Part shown: positions 1-8,004 of the stretch, one piece after another
Layout of the letters: each line of letters begins with the position of its first letter
How positions within the stretch are numbered: the first letter of the stretch is position 1
Position numbers and translations under genes: made by a program
Assembly (NCBI GenBank): GCA_028284945.1
Contig: JANQQJ010000005.1
Location: forward strand, 1-64,000
DNA: 64,000 nt
From: Alphaproteobacteria bacterium
GTDB taxonomy: Bacteria > Pseudomonadota > Alphaproteobacteria > SMXS01
Direction: 5' to 3'
The notes under the pieces: model-generated
What the model was told of the DNA's origin: nothing
Database searches by the model: none
What the model saw: the letters and a program-made list of their open reading frames with translations, nothing else

Positions 1-101
1 AGTTCGAGAACGGTATTGGCGCCTTCTTCGAATATCAGGGTGCCTTCGGCTCAGGTTATGATGCCCACTCGCTGCAACTCGGCGCACGCGTCAAGTTCTA
101 A
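1..101 (+). CDS. C-terminal end of an outer-membrane beta-barrel protein (partial)
   Basis: An open frame enters from the left edge (codons begin at base 3) and ends with TAA at 99-101. The 32 visible residues alternate polar and hydrophobic positions and finish in LGARVKF, with a terminal phenylalanine. This is the typical last strand and BAM-recognition signature of Gram-negative outer-membrane barrels such as autotransporters. A strong terminator follows 27 bases later. The N-terminal part is outside the window, so the passenger domain and exact family cannot be given. Confidence 0.6.
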   Translation, partial: FENGIGAFFEYQGAFGSGYDAHSLQLGARVKF

Positions 102-128
102 ACCAAGAATACGAGCACGTATCAAGAG

Positions 129-165
129 CACCGCCTCTCCTTCGGGAGGGCGGTGTTTTCGTTTT
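129..165 (+). terminator. Rho-independent terminator after the barrel gene
   Basis: CACCGCC (129-135) pairs with GGCGGTG (149-155), and CTCC pairs with GGAG around a TTCG tetraloop (141-144), with a single bulged T. The run TTTTCGTTTT follows. This is a classic intrinsic terminator for the gene ending at 101. Confidence 0.85.
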
Positions 166-193
166 GTAGTGCAAACTTTTGGTCAGATGAGCT

Positions 194-715
194 TTAAGGG
201 CAGATAATTGGGTGGCTGGTGGGGCAGGCCGTTCCACCGACCCTGATCGATCCGTGTGCCTGGCAATAGCTGATCTCGGCTGTTGTGCCGCCTGCGATGA
301 AAAGCTGGCTGTGCTGTGCCGTTGGCGCATAGACGAGGTCAGAGTGTCCAATGTCACAAGCGATCCGGATGCCGGCGGAAATTTCATAGGATACCGAGAC
401 AGACGCACCCGAGGGGATGCCGAGAGACGCCAGATCAAAGCATGTTGACTGGTTGGGTGAGACCACACGGTTTACCTGCTTGATGCGTTGCGCGCCGGGA
501 CGGCCCCAATGGATCCGGAAGTGCCGGGTCGAGCCTGTACCGCAATTTCCAAGGACCAGCTTGTTGACGAAATGGTGACCCGCGGCCTGAGCGAAAACAC
601 CTGAATTGTGCGAAGGCAGTAGCGTCAGGGCTGAAACGACAGTCGCCAGAAACGAAAATCTGCGAACACCCTGAGGTATTCGCCGTGCTGAATTATGCCA
701 TGTCTGTTTGATCAT
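194..715 (-). CDS. Hypothetical secreted protein, 173 aa
   Basis: I do not recognise a family. The first 45 or so residues have an arginine-rich n-region, then a hydrophobic stretch around FLATVVSALTLL and a possible signal-peptidase site near VFAQA-AG, so export is likely. The mature part has several cysteines (in NCGTG, TCFDL, RIACDI, SYCQA and the C-terminal tail), suggesting disulfides in the periplasm or outside the cell. There is no obvious ribosome-binding site before the ATG at 715, so the start is uncertain. It lies just downstream of the zinc peptidase gene on the same strand. Confidence 0.5.
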   Translation of the reverse strand: MIKQTWHNSARRIPQGVRRFSFLATVVSALTLLPSHNSGVFAQAAGHHFVNKLVLGNCGTGSTRHFRIHWGRPGAQRIKQVNRVVSPNQSTCFDLASLGIPSGASVSVSYEISAGIRIACDIGHSDLVYAPTAQHSQLFIAGGTTAEISYCQAHGSIRVGGTACPTSHPIICP

Positions 716-794
716 TGAAGTTGAAGTCTACTCGCCTGGAACCGTATTCGCCATTACCGCGACGGTATCATCCGGCAAGAGCTTCGCTGACCTT

Positions 795-1694
795 CTAGAG
801 AGTTGAGGCGGCAAATGTATCGCAACTCTCGATGCGGCCGGTTTCCCATCCGCGTTTGAACCACCGTTGACGTTGTGCCGAGGTGCCATGAGTAAATGAA
901 TCCGGGACAACCGTACCGCGCGACTGCCGTTGCAGCGTGTCATCACCAATAGCGTTCGCGGCACGCAGCGCCTCGTCAATGTCGCCCTCTTCAAGAACAT
1001 TGTTCAGGCGCTGGGTCTGGTTGGCCCACAGGCCGGCGAAGCAATCGGCCTGCAGTTCCTGTCGCACAGAAAGCGCATTGCCCTCGGCTCTTGATACACG
1101 GGACCGTTGGGCGTGAACCTGACGGGAAATCCCCAGCAAGGTCTGCACGTGATGGCCGATTTCATGGGCAATCACATAGGCAGCGGCAAAATCACCACCC
1201 GCACCAAAGCGTTGGCTGAGCGTCTGAAAGAACCCCAGGTCGAGATAGACCTTCTGATCGCCAGGGCAGTAGAAGGGGCCGACGGCAGAGGATGCCTGTC
1301 CACAGGCAGACCGCACAGCGTCATTGAACAAGACAAGCTTGGGCTCCTGATAAGTTTGGCCGAGCTGGTCGCGGAAAATGCGAGCCCAGATCTCTTCAGT
1401 GTCGGCCAGAACCACGGCGGTAAAGTCTCGCTGTTCGTCTGACTGCGCGCTGTTTTGTCCGGGTGTCTGAACCGAGTGTGGGCCGGATTGTTGACTTAAG
1501 CCCGATAGCAGCGTGCTGGGGTCAACGCCGAACAAGAGTGCGACAACAATAATAACGATCAGGCCGATGCCGCCGACACCTGCACGTTTGCCTCTGCGGC
1601 CGGCGCCCATGGGGATGCGAAACCCGCCTGGAGCACCACGGGCACCGCGCCTGTCTTCGATATTGGTGCTCTGTCTACGTCCGCGCCATTTCAT
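795..1694 (-). CDS. ypfJ: YpfJ-family neutral zinc metallopeptidase
   Basis: The 299-residue protein has a charged, glycine-rich N-terminus (MKWRGRRQSTNIEDRRGARG) typical of YpfJ/PF04228 proteins. One transmembrane segment follows at about residues 41-58 (GGIGLIVIIVVALLFGV), then the zinc site HEIGHHVQ with its HExxH motif. The conserved downstream QADCFAGLWA supplies a further family signature. It is predicted to be anchored in the inner membrane with the catalytic domain in the periplasm. Its physiological substrate is not known. Length fits the family. Confidence 0.9.
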   Translation of the reverse strand: MKWRGRRQSTNIEDRRGARGAPGGFRIPMGAGRRGKRAGVGGIGLIVIIVVALLFGVDPSTLLSGLSQQSGPHSVQTPGQNSAQSDEQRDFTAVVLADTEEIWARIFRDQLGQTYQEPKLVLFNDAVRSACGQASSAVGPFYCPGDQKVYLDLGFFQTLSQRFGAGGDFAAAYVIAHEIGHHVQTLLGISRQVHAQRSRVSRAEGNALSVRQELQADCFAGLWANQTQRLNNVLEEGDIDEALRAANAIGDDTLQRQSRGTVVPDSFTHGTSAQRQRWFKRGWETGRIESCDTFAASTL

Positions 1695-1852
1695 ATCTTA
1701 CTCTTCGCGTATGTCCGGATTTGGGGCCGTTCAAGAGTGCTAGCAGGAATTCCTCGGTTAGGCACGTCCGCAATGATCTTTCAGTACAGCCTAATTTGCG
1801 TTTGCACGAATCTGAGATTACTGTTCAACTCGTTTTAAGTGATCATCAGTTC

Positions 1853-1879
1853 TTGACGATACACTTAAAGAGCTAAGTA
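1853..1879 (+). promoter_or_regulatory. Possible sigma70-like promoter for mscL
   Basis: The 282-base gap between the divergent ypfJ and mscL genes is AT-richer than its surroundings. It contains TTGACG (1853-1858) and, 15 bases later, TAAGTA (1874-1879). The spacing is shorter than the ideal 17, so this is only a candidate. Nothing else was recognised in the gap apart from the GGGAGG ribosome-binding site just before mscL. Confidence 0.25.
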
Positions 1880-1976
1880 CTCTGCGCGTTCTTCTTGATC
1901 TATTTCTCAAAGCTCACGGACAGGGTCTCCGGACCCGCAGGGTCGCTGCATACAGGTTCTCATCGGGAGGGAAGCA

Positions 1977-2372
1977 ATGCTGAAGGAATTCCAGGAATTT
2001 GCACTTAAGGGCAATGTAGTCGACATGGCCGTCGGTATCATTATTGGCGGTGCGTTTGGCACTATTGTGAAATCGCTGGTGGCTGATGTGCTTATGCCAC
2101 CGATCGGCCTGCTGATCGGCGGGATCGATTTCGCTGAATTGGTCATCGTGTTGCGGCCGGCGACGGAAACGGCCGAGGCGGTGACGATCAATTATGGGAC
2201 CTTCATTAATGCCGTCGTGGCGTTCGTGATCATGGCCTGGGCGCTGTTCATGGTGATCAAGGGCATGAACGCCATGCGCAAGAAGGAAGAAGAGGCGCCC
2301 GCCGAGCCGCCCGCACCGCCCAAGCAGGAGGTTCTACTGGAGGAAATCCGGGACTTGCTGAAAGCCCGCTAA
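1977..2372 (+). CDS. mscL: Large-conductance mechanosensitive channel MscL
   Basis: The 131-residue protein starts with the amphipathic N-terminal helix ([19 protein letters not shown]). The glycine-rich pore-lining TM1 ([25 protein letters not shown]), a periplasmic loop, TM2 ([23 protein letters not shown]) and a C-terminal bundle helix ([10 protein letters not shown]) follow. It is a homopentameric inner-membrane valve that opens under membrane tension during hypo-osmotic shock. The ribosome-binding site is GGGAGGGAAGCA. A proline/glutamate-rich linker precedes the final helix, as is usual. Confidence 0.97.
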   Translation: MLKEFQEFALKGNVVDMAVGIIIGGAFGTIVKSLVADVLMPPIGLLIGGIDFAELVIVLRPATETAEAVTINYGTFINAVVAFVIMAWALFMVIKGMNAMRKKEEEAPAEPPAPPKQEVLLEEIRDLLKAR

Positions 2373-2427
2373 TCGACTTTTTCCGTTCATGACGTAGACT
2401 GCGGACACAGTCTGCCGCGGGGAACAC

Positions 2428-3549
2428 ATGGACAGAATTGCGACAATCGCGGATTTGCGGGAGGCCTCGCGGCGTCAGTTGCCGCGGCCCATCTTCGACT
2501 TCATGGATGGTGCGGCGTTCCATGAATTAACGCTTCGCGCCAATTGTGACGACTTTGATAAGCTGCGCTTTCGCCTCAGACCCTTAAGGGATGTGGCCGA
2601 GCGCAGCCTGGCGACCACAATGCTGGGTCAGCCGGCAAGCATGCCGGCCGCCATCGCGCCCATCGGCCTTGGCGGGGTCATGTGGGGCAATGATGGCGAG
2701 AAGCTGTCGGCACGCGCGGCAAAGGCGGCGGGCATACCCTTCACCCTGGGCATGCTGTCGATTGCCACCATCGAAGAAGTTCACGCTGAGGTCGGGGAGT
2801 TCTGGTTTCAGTTTTGCATGCTCAAGGACAGGGGCTTGGTCGAGGCACTTTTGGACAAAGCCAAAGCGGCTGGATGTTCGGTGCTGGTCATGACCGTCAC
2901 ATGGTCTGCATCGGGCCTGCAAAGCCGGATGGTGCGCAATGCCATGATGCTGCCCCCGAAAATCACACCGGGCACATTATGGGACTTTGCCAAGCGGCCA
3001 GGCTGGGTGGCGCGTTACCTCAGGGGCAAAAATGTCGGCTTCAATAATTTTGAAGGACTGGTGGCAGATCCCGGCGATCTTGCAGCCATCGTCGAACAGC
3101 TGGATTCGTCAACCACCTGGAAAGACCTCGATTGGTTACGTAGTGTCTGGCCCGGAAAGATCATCATCAAAGGGATCAACAGTGCCGAGGATGCCAGCCG
3201 GGCGATGGAGCACGGCATGGATGCGGTCAGCGTGTCCAATCATGGGGGCAACCAGCTGGATCATGCAGCGTCGACCATTTCTGTACTGCCCAGTGTTGTT
3301 GAGGGAGTCGATGGCCGCGGTGAGGTGCTGCTGGATGGCGGTGTGCGGTCAGGCCAGGACATATTGAAATGTGTCGCCCTGGGCGCGACGGGCTGCCTGC
3401 TGGGCCGTGCGCATCTCTATGGTCTTGGCGCTGGGGGAGAGCGCGGTGTCGCCAAGGCGCTCGATATTATTCGGTATGAACTTGATGTTTCCGTCGCGCA
3501 GACGGGATTGAACGATGTGCGCGACGCATCGCCCAAGATCCTGGCCTGA
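2428..3549 (+). CDS. FMN-dependent alpha-hydroxy-acid oxidase family protein with altered active site
   Basis: This 373-residue protein aligns end to end with the LldD / glycolate oxidase family, a TIM barrel binding FMN that oxidises L-2-hydroxy acids. The FMN-contacting lysine (IIIKG, K248), the catalytic histidine (SNHGG, H272) and the phosphate-binding segment (LLDGGVRSG) are present. Compared with spinach glycolate oxidase recalled from memory, Tyr24 is Phe (F25), Tyr129 is Cys (C130), Asp157 is Thr (T158), Arg164 is Gln (Q165) and Arg257 is Asn (N275). The substrate-carboxylate arginine and the Asp partner of the catalytic His therefore seem lost. It may act on an uncharged substrate, or by another chemistry. 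Confidence 0.8.
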   Translation: MDRIATIADLREASRRQLPRPIFDFMDGAAFHELTLRANCDDFDKLRFRLRPLRDVAERSLATTMLGQPASMPAAIAPIGLGGVMWGNDGEKLSARAAKAAGIPFTLGMLSIATIEEVHAEVGEFWFQFCMLKDRGLVEALLDKAKAAGCSVLVMTVTWSASGLQSRMVRNAMMLPPKITPGTLWDFAKRPGWVARYLRGKNVGFNNFEGLVADPGDLAAIVEQLDSSTTWKDLDWLRSVWPGKIIIKGINSAEDASRAMEHGMDAVSVSNHGGNQLDHAASTISVLPSVVEGVDGRGEVLLDGGVRSGQDILKCVALGATGCLLGRAHLYGLGAGGERGVAKALDIIRYELDVSVAQTGLNDVRDASPKILA

Positions 3550-3650
3550 TCCAGAGCGAAGCCCGTCTTGCTGGCGTTGATCCTAATCATGGTTACAAGG
3601 CACGCTTAGTATTCATATAATCTGCGAAACTGCACTCAGGGGAGACTACG

Positions 3651-4232
3651 ATGTCGCGCGCAACCGACCACGAATCCGTATCCATCTACGCCTTCAACGA
3701 AGACGAAATCGACCAGTTGATGAGCAAGGCCGGCGAATGCGTTCTGAACTGGTGCACGAAAGACCAGTGGCCGGTTGGCGTTGTGCACTCTTTTGTTTGG
3801 GCTAAGGGCAAGATCTGGATCACCTTTGCCGCGCATCGCCACCGGGCGTCCGCGATCAAGCGGAATCCGCAGGTTTCCGTCGTCGTGACCAGCCGTGCGC
3901 ACGATGATCCTGACGGTCCGCACGGTCAGGCCTGCTGCAAAGGGACCGCCGAATTCCACGACGACCGTGAAACCTTGACCTGGATGTACCGCCTGTTGTC
4001 GAAGAAGGTCTCACCGGATGACAAGGCTGGCGAGGATGATTTCTACAGCCTGCTTGATTCACCCCTGCGCACGGTGATTTCGGTGACGCCGGTCAAGTGG
4101 ATTACCTTCAACAGCGCGAAGTCTGCCGCGCATAGGGAAGGGACCCTGGACGAAAGCGAGCTTAGCCCGCCGCTGAGCTCCGATACGGAGCGGATGCCGG
4201 CTGAACAGGCAAGGCGCGGAATCACCGCCTGA
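3651..4232 (+). CDS. Pyridoxamine 5'-phosphate oxidase-like split-barrel flavoprotein
   Basis: The 193-residue protein has the FMN-binding split-barrel pattern. A strand pair (CVLNWCTKDQWPVGVVHSFVW) is followed by the cofactor-region motif FAAHRHRASAIKRNPQVSVVV and a C-terminal strand near TPVKWITFNS. Members bind FMN, F420, haem or biliverdin and include general-stress and nitroreductase-like proteins; the cofactor here is not determined. It follows the hydroxy-acid oxidase homologue by about 100 bases on the same strand and has a GGGGAGACTACG ribosome-binding site. Confidence 0.75.
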   Translation: MSRATDHESVSIYAFNEDEIDQLMSKAGECVLNWCTKDQWPVGVVHSFVWAKGKIWITFAAHRHRASAIKRNPQVSVVVTSRAHDDPDGPHGQACCKGTAEFHDDRETLTWMYRLLSKKVSPDDKAGEDDFYSLLDSPLRTVISVTPVKWITFNSAKSAAHREGTLDESELSPPLSSDTERMPAEQARRGITA

Positions 4233-4247
4233 CCGACACCCTGGGCG

Positions 4248-5330
4248 TTATTGGGCCGGTATACGTGTCCAACGGCGATGCGAGGGGCCTTCAGGTCCCC
4301 GCTTTTCGCCTGCATGCTCGGGATAGACCGACGCGATGTAGAAGTCACCGTGGGCGTCGATCGCCATTTGATGGATGTAAATCGCGACCTTTTCCACCCG
4401 GTCAATCACCTCACCGGTCGTCGCATCCAAAATGGCGACATTACTGCGGTCGTCGGCGGCATAGATCTTGTCGCCTTTGACCATAACGCTCAGCGGTGTG
4501 ATATGCGTCCATTCGGTGATGTAGTTTCCGTCGGCATCAAGCACCTGAATGCGATGCTGGCAGTTGGCGTCGCGTGTGTTTCGATGCTTTGCAATCTGGC
4601 CCGGTATGGTCATATAGGCGTGCAGATTGCCGCCGCACAGATCGACCGCCAGAAGCCGGCCATCGGCAGTTTGCGCTAAAGAGTGGACCGTATTGAACTC
4701 CGCCGGTTCTCTGCCCCATGTGCCAACCGATTTGATGAACTCGCCATCGGCTGTGTACCAGACCAGGCGAGAATTCCAGTAACCATCAGCAACGACAATG
4801 TTGCCATTGTCTTGAACCACGACGGCGGTCGGCCCGTTCAGGTGATCAGGACCGTCGCCGGGTTCGGCAAATGTGCCAAGGGTCAAAAGCAGTGCGCCGT
4901 CGGGGCTGTACTTCTTCACCGTGTGTCCATCGCGGTCGACGACCCAGAACATGCCATCTTCTTCGATGTAAAGCGTATGCGCGCCCAGGGCGAAACCGGG
5001 CTCGTCGGACGGGCCCCATAGACCGAGATAGTTTCCATCGCGATCGAACATGGAAATCGTGCTCTTGCCCATCTTGGTCGTCATGGCCAGCGGATGGGTC
5101 GCCCAATGCTCGATGTCCCGGGTAAAGAGATAAATGATGCCCTCGCCATCAACCGCGACACCCGACCCCATTTCGAACCGCATGTCAGGCGGATATTGGG
5201 GCCAGTCTTCAACCAGGCGATAGTCGCCGCTCGGCTCATCCGCCAGTACGGGGGCGGAAGACGCGAACGCCAAAGCGGTGATGGCCACCGAAAGCGCCAT
5301 TGTTGCGGTGCGTGTCGCTGATTGCTTCAT
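4248..5330 (-). CDS. Exported NHL/beta-propeller protein (peptidyl-amidating-lyase-like)
   Basis: I placed the start at the ATG at 5330, preceded by GGGGGAGATGTC, rather than the longer frame to 5375, because it begins directly with a signal peptide (MKQSATRTATMALSV, cleaved near PVLA-DEP). The 360-residue protein contains repeated NHL-type blades (for example GNYLGLWG, GPTAVVVQDNGNIVVADG, ADGRLLAVD). This resembles the lyase domain of peptidylglycine amidating enzyme and other six-bladed propellers. It is periplasmic or extracellular. Substrate unknown. It converges on the split-barrel gene. Confidence 0.75.
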   Translation of the reverse strand: MKQSATRTATMALSVAITALAFASSAPVLADEPSGDYRLVEDWPQYPPDMRFEMGSGVAVDGEGIIYLFTRDIEHWATHPLAMTTKMGKSTISMFDRDGNYLGLWGPSDEPGFALGAHTLYIEEDGMFWVVDRDGHTVKKYSPDGALLLTLGTFAEPGDGPDHLNGPTAVVVQDNGNIVVADGYWNSRLVWYTADGEFIKSVGTWGREPAEFNTVHSLAQTADGRLLAVDLCGGNLHAYMTIPGQIAKHRNTRDANCQHRIQVLDADGNYITEWTHITPLSVMVKGDKIYAADDRSNVAILDATTGEVIDRVEKVAIYIHQMAIDAHGDFYIASVYPEHAGEKRGPEGPSHRRWTRIPAQ

Positions 5331-5383
5331 GACATCTCCCCCATCTTTTCCCATCGGAACTGTAACGGAAGTCATCGCAGATA

Positions 5384-5419
5384 CAAAAATGCCGGTCGCG
5401 ACAGCATCGCGTCCGGCAT
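5384..5419 (-). terminator. Intrinsic terminator of the cold-shock gene
   Basis: ATGCCGG (5389-5395) pairs with CCGGCAT (5413-5419), and CGCG (5397-5400) pairs with CGCG (5408-5411), around a 7-base loop with one T-T mismatch. Read on the minus strand, the hairpin is followed by a run of T. It lies between the cold-shock gene and the next minus-strand gene. Confidence 0.75.
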
Positions 5420-5468
5420 CTTGATCTGATGTCCCGCAGCAAAGATGGAGCGGGAGGGTATTTCTAGG

Positions 5469-5678
5469 TCAATCCAGCGCTTTCAGATTGGCTGCAGCGC
5501 TCTTGCCGTTGTTACCCGGTTCAAGATCGTATTCGATCTTCTGACCTTCGTTCAGGCCGGATAGGCCGGCTCGCTCAACCGCTGAGATATGGACAAAGGC
5601 GTCCGCGCCGCCACCTTCTGGCTCAATAAAGCCGTACCCTTTTGTGGCGTTGAACCACTTCACTGTTCCAACTGTCAT
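5469..5678 (-). CDS. Cold-shock domain protein (CspA family)
   Basis: Starting at the ATG at 5678 gives a 69-residue single-domain protein beginning [18 protein letters not shown], the standard CspA opening. RNP1 (KGYGFI) and RNP2 (DAFVHIS) are both intact. It is an RNA/ssDNA chaperone that melts secondary structure. The longer frame to 5729 adds an N-terminus foreign to the family. A 419-base gap containing a strong hairpin lies upstream, consistent with a long structured leader. Confidence 0.93.
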   Translation of the reverse strand: MTVGTVKWFNATKGYGFIEPEGGGADAFVHISAVERAGLSGLNEGQKIEYDLEPGNNGKSAAANLKALD

Positions 5679-6097
5679 TCTGTATTCCCTTAAAACGTCA
5701 TGGTTAGGTCTGCGCGCCACGCAGCGCACAGGGTCTCAGTTCGCCAACATCCTGGGTGGGTTGTTCACCAGTCAGGCGGTGGATAACGTCCGGGAAATCA
5801 AAGTCCTGATGCGACATTGTTGCGGGATTTTCGCATCCGGAACAACTTTTTTCGGTTTGAAAATATTGCGCTGAAATGGAAAGCGACTGGGTAATGCCTG
5901 AACTTTGCCGCCAAAAGTGAGTCAATTTGCAGGTCCCCGCAGCGCGCCTACGCGGAGAAAAAGCGTCGCCAGCGCTGCGGGGTACCCCCAAGCCCAACCT
6001 TCTCGGATTGGAGAGGGAATAATGCGGCAGAACCGGACTCGCTGACAAATCTATTATTTTTACGGAAAGCCGACGCAAATCTGAGTCAAATTGCGGC
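5679..6097. other. 419-base gene-free stretch upstream of the cold-shock gene
   Basis: There is no convincing gene on either strand. The stretch presumably contains the cold-shock promoter and 5' leader, and the end of the amidohydrolase transcript. Its most prominent feature is the long inverted repeat at 5935-5982, listed separately. A 124-codon minus-strand frame (5704-6078) lacks a ribosome-binding site and resembles no family I know. Confidence 0.6.
5935..5982. repeat. Long imperfect hairpin upstream of the cold-shock gene
   Basis: CCCCGCAGCGC (5935-5945) is a perfect 11-base inverted repeat of GCGCTGCGGGG (5972-5982), with an inner ACGC/GCGT pairing. The right arm also forms part of a second palindrome, GGGGTACCCC (5979-5988), so two mutually exclusive folds are possible. 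There is no T-run, so it is not a standard terminator. It lies about 260-300 bases before the csp start codon on the sense strand of that gene. Confidence 0.6.
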
Positions 6098-6955
6098 TCA
6101 TTGCCATTGCAGCAAGGTTCTCAAGGTCTTACCCAGCACCCACTCTTTCTCATCGTCACTGAGGGCAGGGCTTTCCCGGACATAAAACAGCAGTTCTGCC
6201 CAGCTTTCGCCGGTCTGATTGCCACCATTGTCACTCGCCCACATGATCCGCTCTGCGCCAAAGGCGTCAACCGCACGGCGGAGGATTGGGTGCAGGGCGT
6301 CAAACGGATACCCGCTAACGCCGAACATACCCTGAGCGTGGCTCCATTTCAGCGCGACATTCTTGTGATCGGCCAGTTTCAGAACTTCATCGAAGTAGCT
6401 GATATCCGGGCCCGCGCCCGCTCCCTCAGGCGTGTCTTCATCCAAAAAGCTGACGCCGGTTTCCATCGGCATGCCGCAATGATCGACGATGAGCTGCAGA
6501 TCGGGAAACTTCGTCAGATAGCGCGGCATGAGTTCCACATGCCCAGCGATAAAAGCGAACACCGGCAGGCCGATATCGTTCGCCTCGGCGAAGATTTCGT
6601 CATAGCCGCCGTGGGCAAAGGCCTCGACCTCCTGGGCCGTGACCGCCGGTAAAATACGGATCGCGCGGGCGTGGGGGGCGTCTCGCGTCATACGGATCAG
6701 GCTGTGGACTTCCGGATCGTTGCGGTCGACCCGCAACACATAGGAAAACCGGTCGGGGTGTTGCCATGCCGCCAGCTCGGCCGTTGGACTGGTGACCCGC
6801 AGGACATCGTTGTTCAGGCGGTATCCTGGCCCCCAACTGTCCAGCCCCCAGAACTCGTCCGCCAGAACGGCGGAAATGCCGAGCGCATCCATACCGGCCA
6901 GGGTTTCGTCAATGCCGCCCGGGCCAAAATGTATCTGTGCGTCGACGATTTCCAT
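6098..6955 (-). CDS. Amidohydrolase family metal-dependent hydrolase
   Basis: The 285-residue protein fits the amidohydrolase_2 (PF04909) TIM barrel. It has an N-terminal metal motif region (VDAQIHFGPG), a mid-barrel VDHCGMP histidine, NVALKWSH, and the C-terminal RIMWASDNGGN aspartate strand. Relatives hydrolyse or decarboxylate small ring carboxylates and lactones. The first motif is QIH rather than the more common HxH, so metal occupancy may differ. It is followed 7 bases upstream in coordinates by an FKBP gene on the same strand, suggesting co-transcription. Confidence 0.78.
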   Translation of the reverse strand: MEIVDAQIHFGPGGIDETLAGMDALGISAVLADEFWGLDSWGPGYRLNNDVLRVTSPTAELAAWQHPDRFSYVLRVDRNDPEVHSLIRMTRDAPHARAIRILPAVTAQEVEAFAHGGYDEIFAEANDIGLPVFAFIAGHVELMPRYLTKFPDLQLIVDHCGMPMETGVSFLDEDTPEGAGAGPDISYFDEVLKLADHKNVALKWSHAQGMFGVSGYPFDALHPILRRAVDAFGAERIMWASDNGGNQTGESWAELLFYVRESPALSDDEKEWVLGKTLRTLLQWQ

Positions 6956-6962
6956 GGCTACC

Positions 6963-7391
6963 TCAGTTGATGGATACCAACTCCAGATCGAAGGTCAGGG
7001 CTTGGCCCGCCAGGGGGTGGTTGGCGTCTAGGGTCACGCTGGCGTCGTCGAACGAGACGATGGTTAAGACCGTGGGCTGTTCACCGGGCCGGCTGGCCTG
7101 CAGCTGCGCGCCGACAGCGAGTTCGATGTGGTCAGGAATCTGGTCGCGTTCGACCTGCTGCACCATTTCGGGGCGATGCGGGCCATAGGCTTCTTCTGCG
7201 GGAAATGTGACCTGCTTTTTGTCGCCGACGCCCATCCCGGATACCGCGCTATCGAAACCACCAATCACCATGCCGCTGCCCAGGGTAAATTCGAGGGGGT
7301 CGCGGCCATGGGAAGAGTCAAATTCAGACCCGTCATCTAGTGTTCCACGATAGTGTACGGCGACCTTGTCGCCGTCTTTTGCCGTCGTCAT
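6963..7391 (-). CDS. FKBP-type peptidyl-prolyl isomerase, SlyD/SlpA-like
   Basis: The 142-residue protein has the FKBP core split by an insert-in-flap domain as in SlyD/SlpA. The N-terminal strand KVAVHYRGTLDDGSEFDSS and GSGMVIGGFDSAVSGM are followed by the IF insert (about residues 65-120) and the closing strand FDLELVSIN. It catalyses proline isomerisation and acts as a cytoplasmic folding chaperone. It lacks the His-rich metal-binding tail of E. coli SlyD. Confidence 0.9.
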   Translation of the reverse strand: MTTAKDGDKVAVHYRGTLDDGSEFDSSHGRDPLEFTLGSGMVIGGFDSAVSGMGVGDKKQVTFPAEEAYGPHRPEMVQQVERDQIPDHIELAVGAQLQASRPGEQPTVLTIVSFDDASVTLDANHPLAGQALTFDLELVSIN

Positions 7392-7534
7392 GTGCGCTGC
7401 TCCGGAAAGAAAAGCCCGGACAATTTGCCGGACGTGGTGTTACACCCTAACGACGCAGGACTTCAGGGGCAATGTCGCGATGTTGACTTGGTTGCCGCCT
7501 ACTTGATGAGTTGAGACGCCAATTGCTAATTCGG

Positions 7535-7882
7535 CTATGGAGCAGCAGACGAACAAATCTCCGAACCCAAATCCGATACCGGGCCAGATGCTGTCCTTCG
7601 GCTGCCCTCCGACGCGCCGTATTGGCCGACAAAGTCACTCAGCGCATCCAGAAAAGCCTGTGCCTGGGGGGCAGGCAATAAATCGACGACCCGCCCGATA
7701 TTTGCACTAAAGCCATCCCCCCAAGGCCCTTTCGGGCACTCAACACTGCCACCGATAATTTCGTTCTGTTCGGTTACGTCCGTCGTGACGTTGACCATTC
7801 CCATAGCAGATGCGGGACTTGCGACGGTAAAGCCGAGGCCTGCAGCAACTGTCGCACCGATCAGATGTTTCCGAAATTTCAT
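7535..7882 (-). CDS. Hypothetical small secreted protein, 115 aa
   Basis: The ATG at 7882, preceded by AAGAGTGAG, gives a clean signal peptide (MKFRKHLIGATVAAGLGFTV, cleavage near SPASA-MG). The mature region is about 90 residues with two cysteines (VECPKG and SEICSS) that may form a disulfide. I do not recognise the family. The longer frame to 7948 would bury the signal peptide and is not favoured. Confidence 0.55.
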   Translation of the reverse strand: MKFRKHLIGATVAAGLGFTVASPASAMGMVNVTTDVTEQNEIIGGSVECPKGPWGDGFSANIGRVVDLLPAPQAQAFLDALSDFVGQYGASEGSRRTASGPVSDLGSEICSSAAP

Positions 7883-8004
7883 GGCACTCACTCTTGTTGA
7901 ATTTCTCGAACAGAATGTAGGGCTAGTATAGCGGCCGCGCCAGACCACAATCGACAGCAGCCTTTGCTACTGGTCTAGATAACTGAGAGTCTTCGAAAGA
8001 GGGG

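Noticed and set aside
5704-6078. 124-codon minus-strand frame upstream of the cold-shock gene
   Set aside because: No ribosome-binding site, no recognisable domain and an odd composition. It is better explained as leader or spacer sequence.
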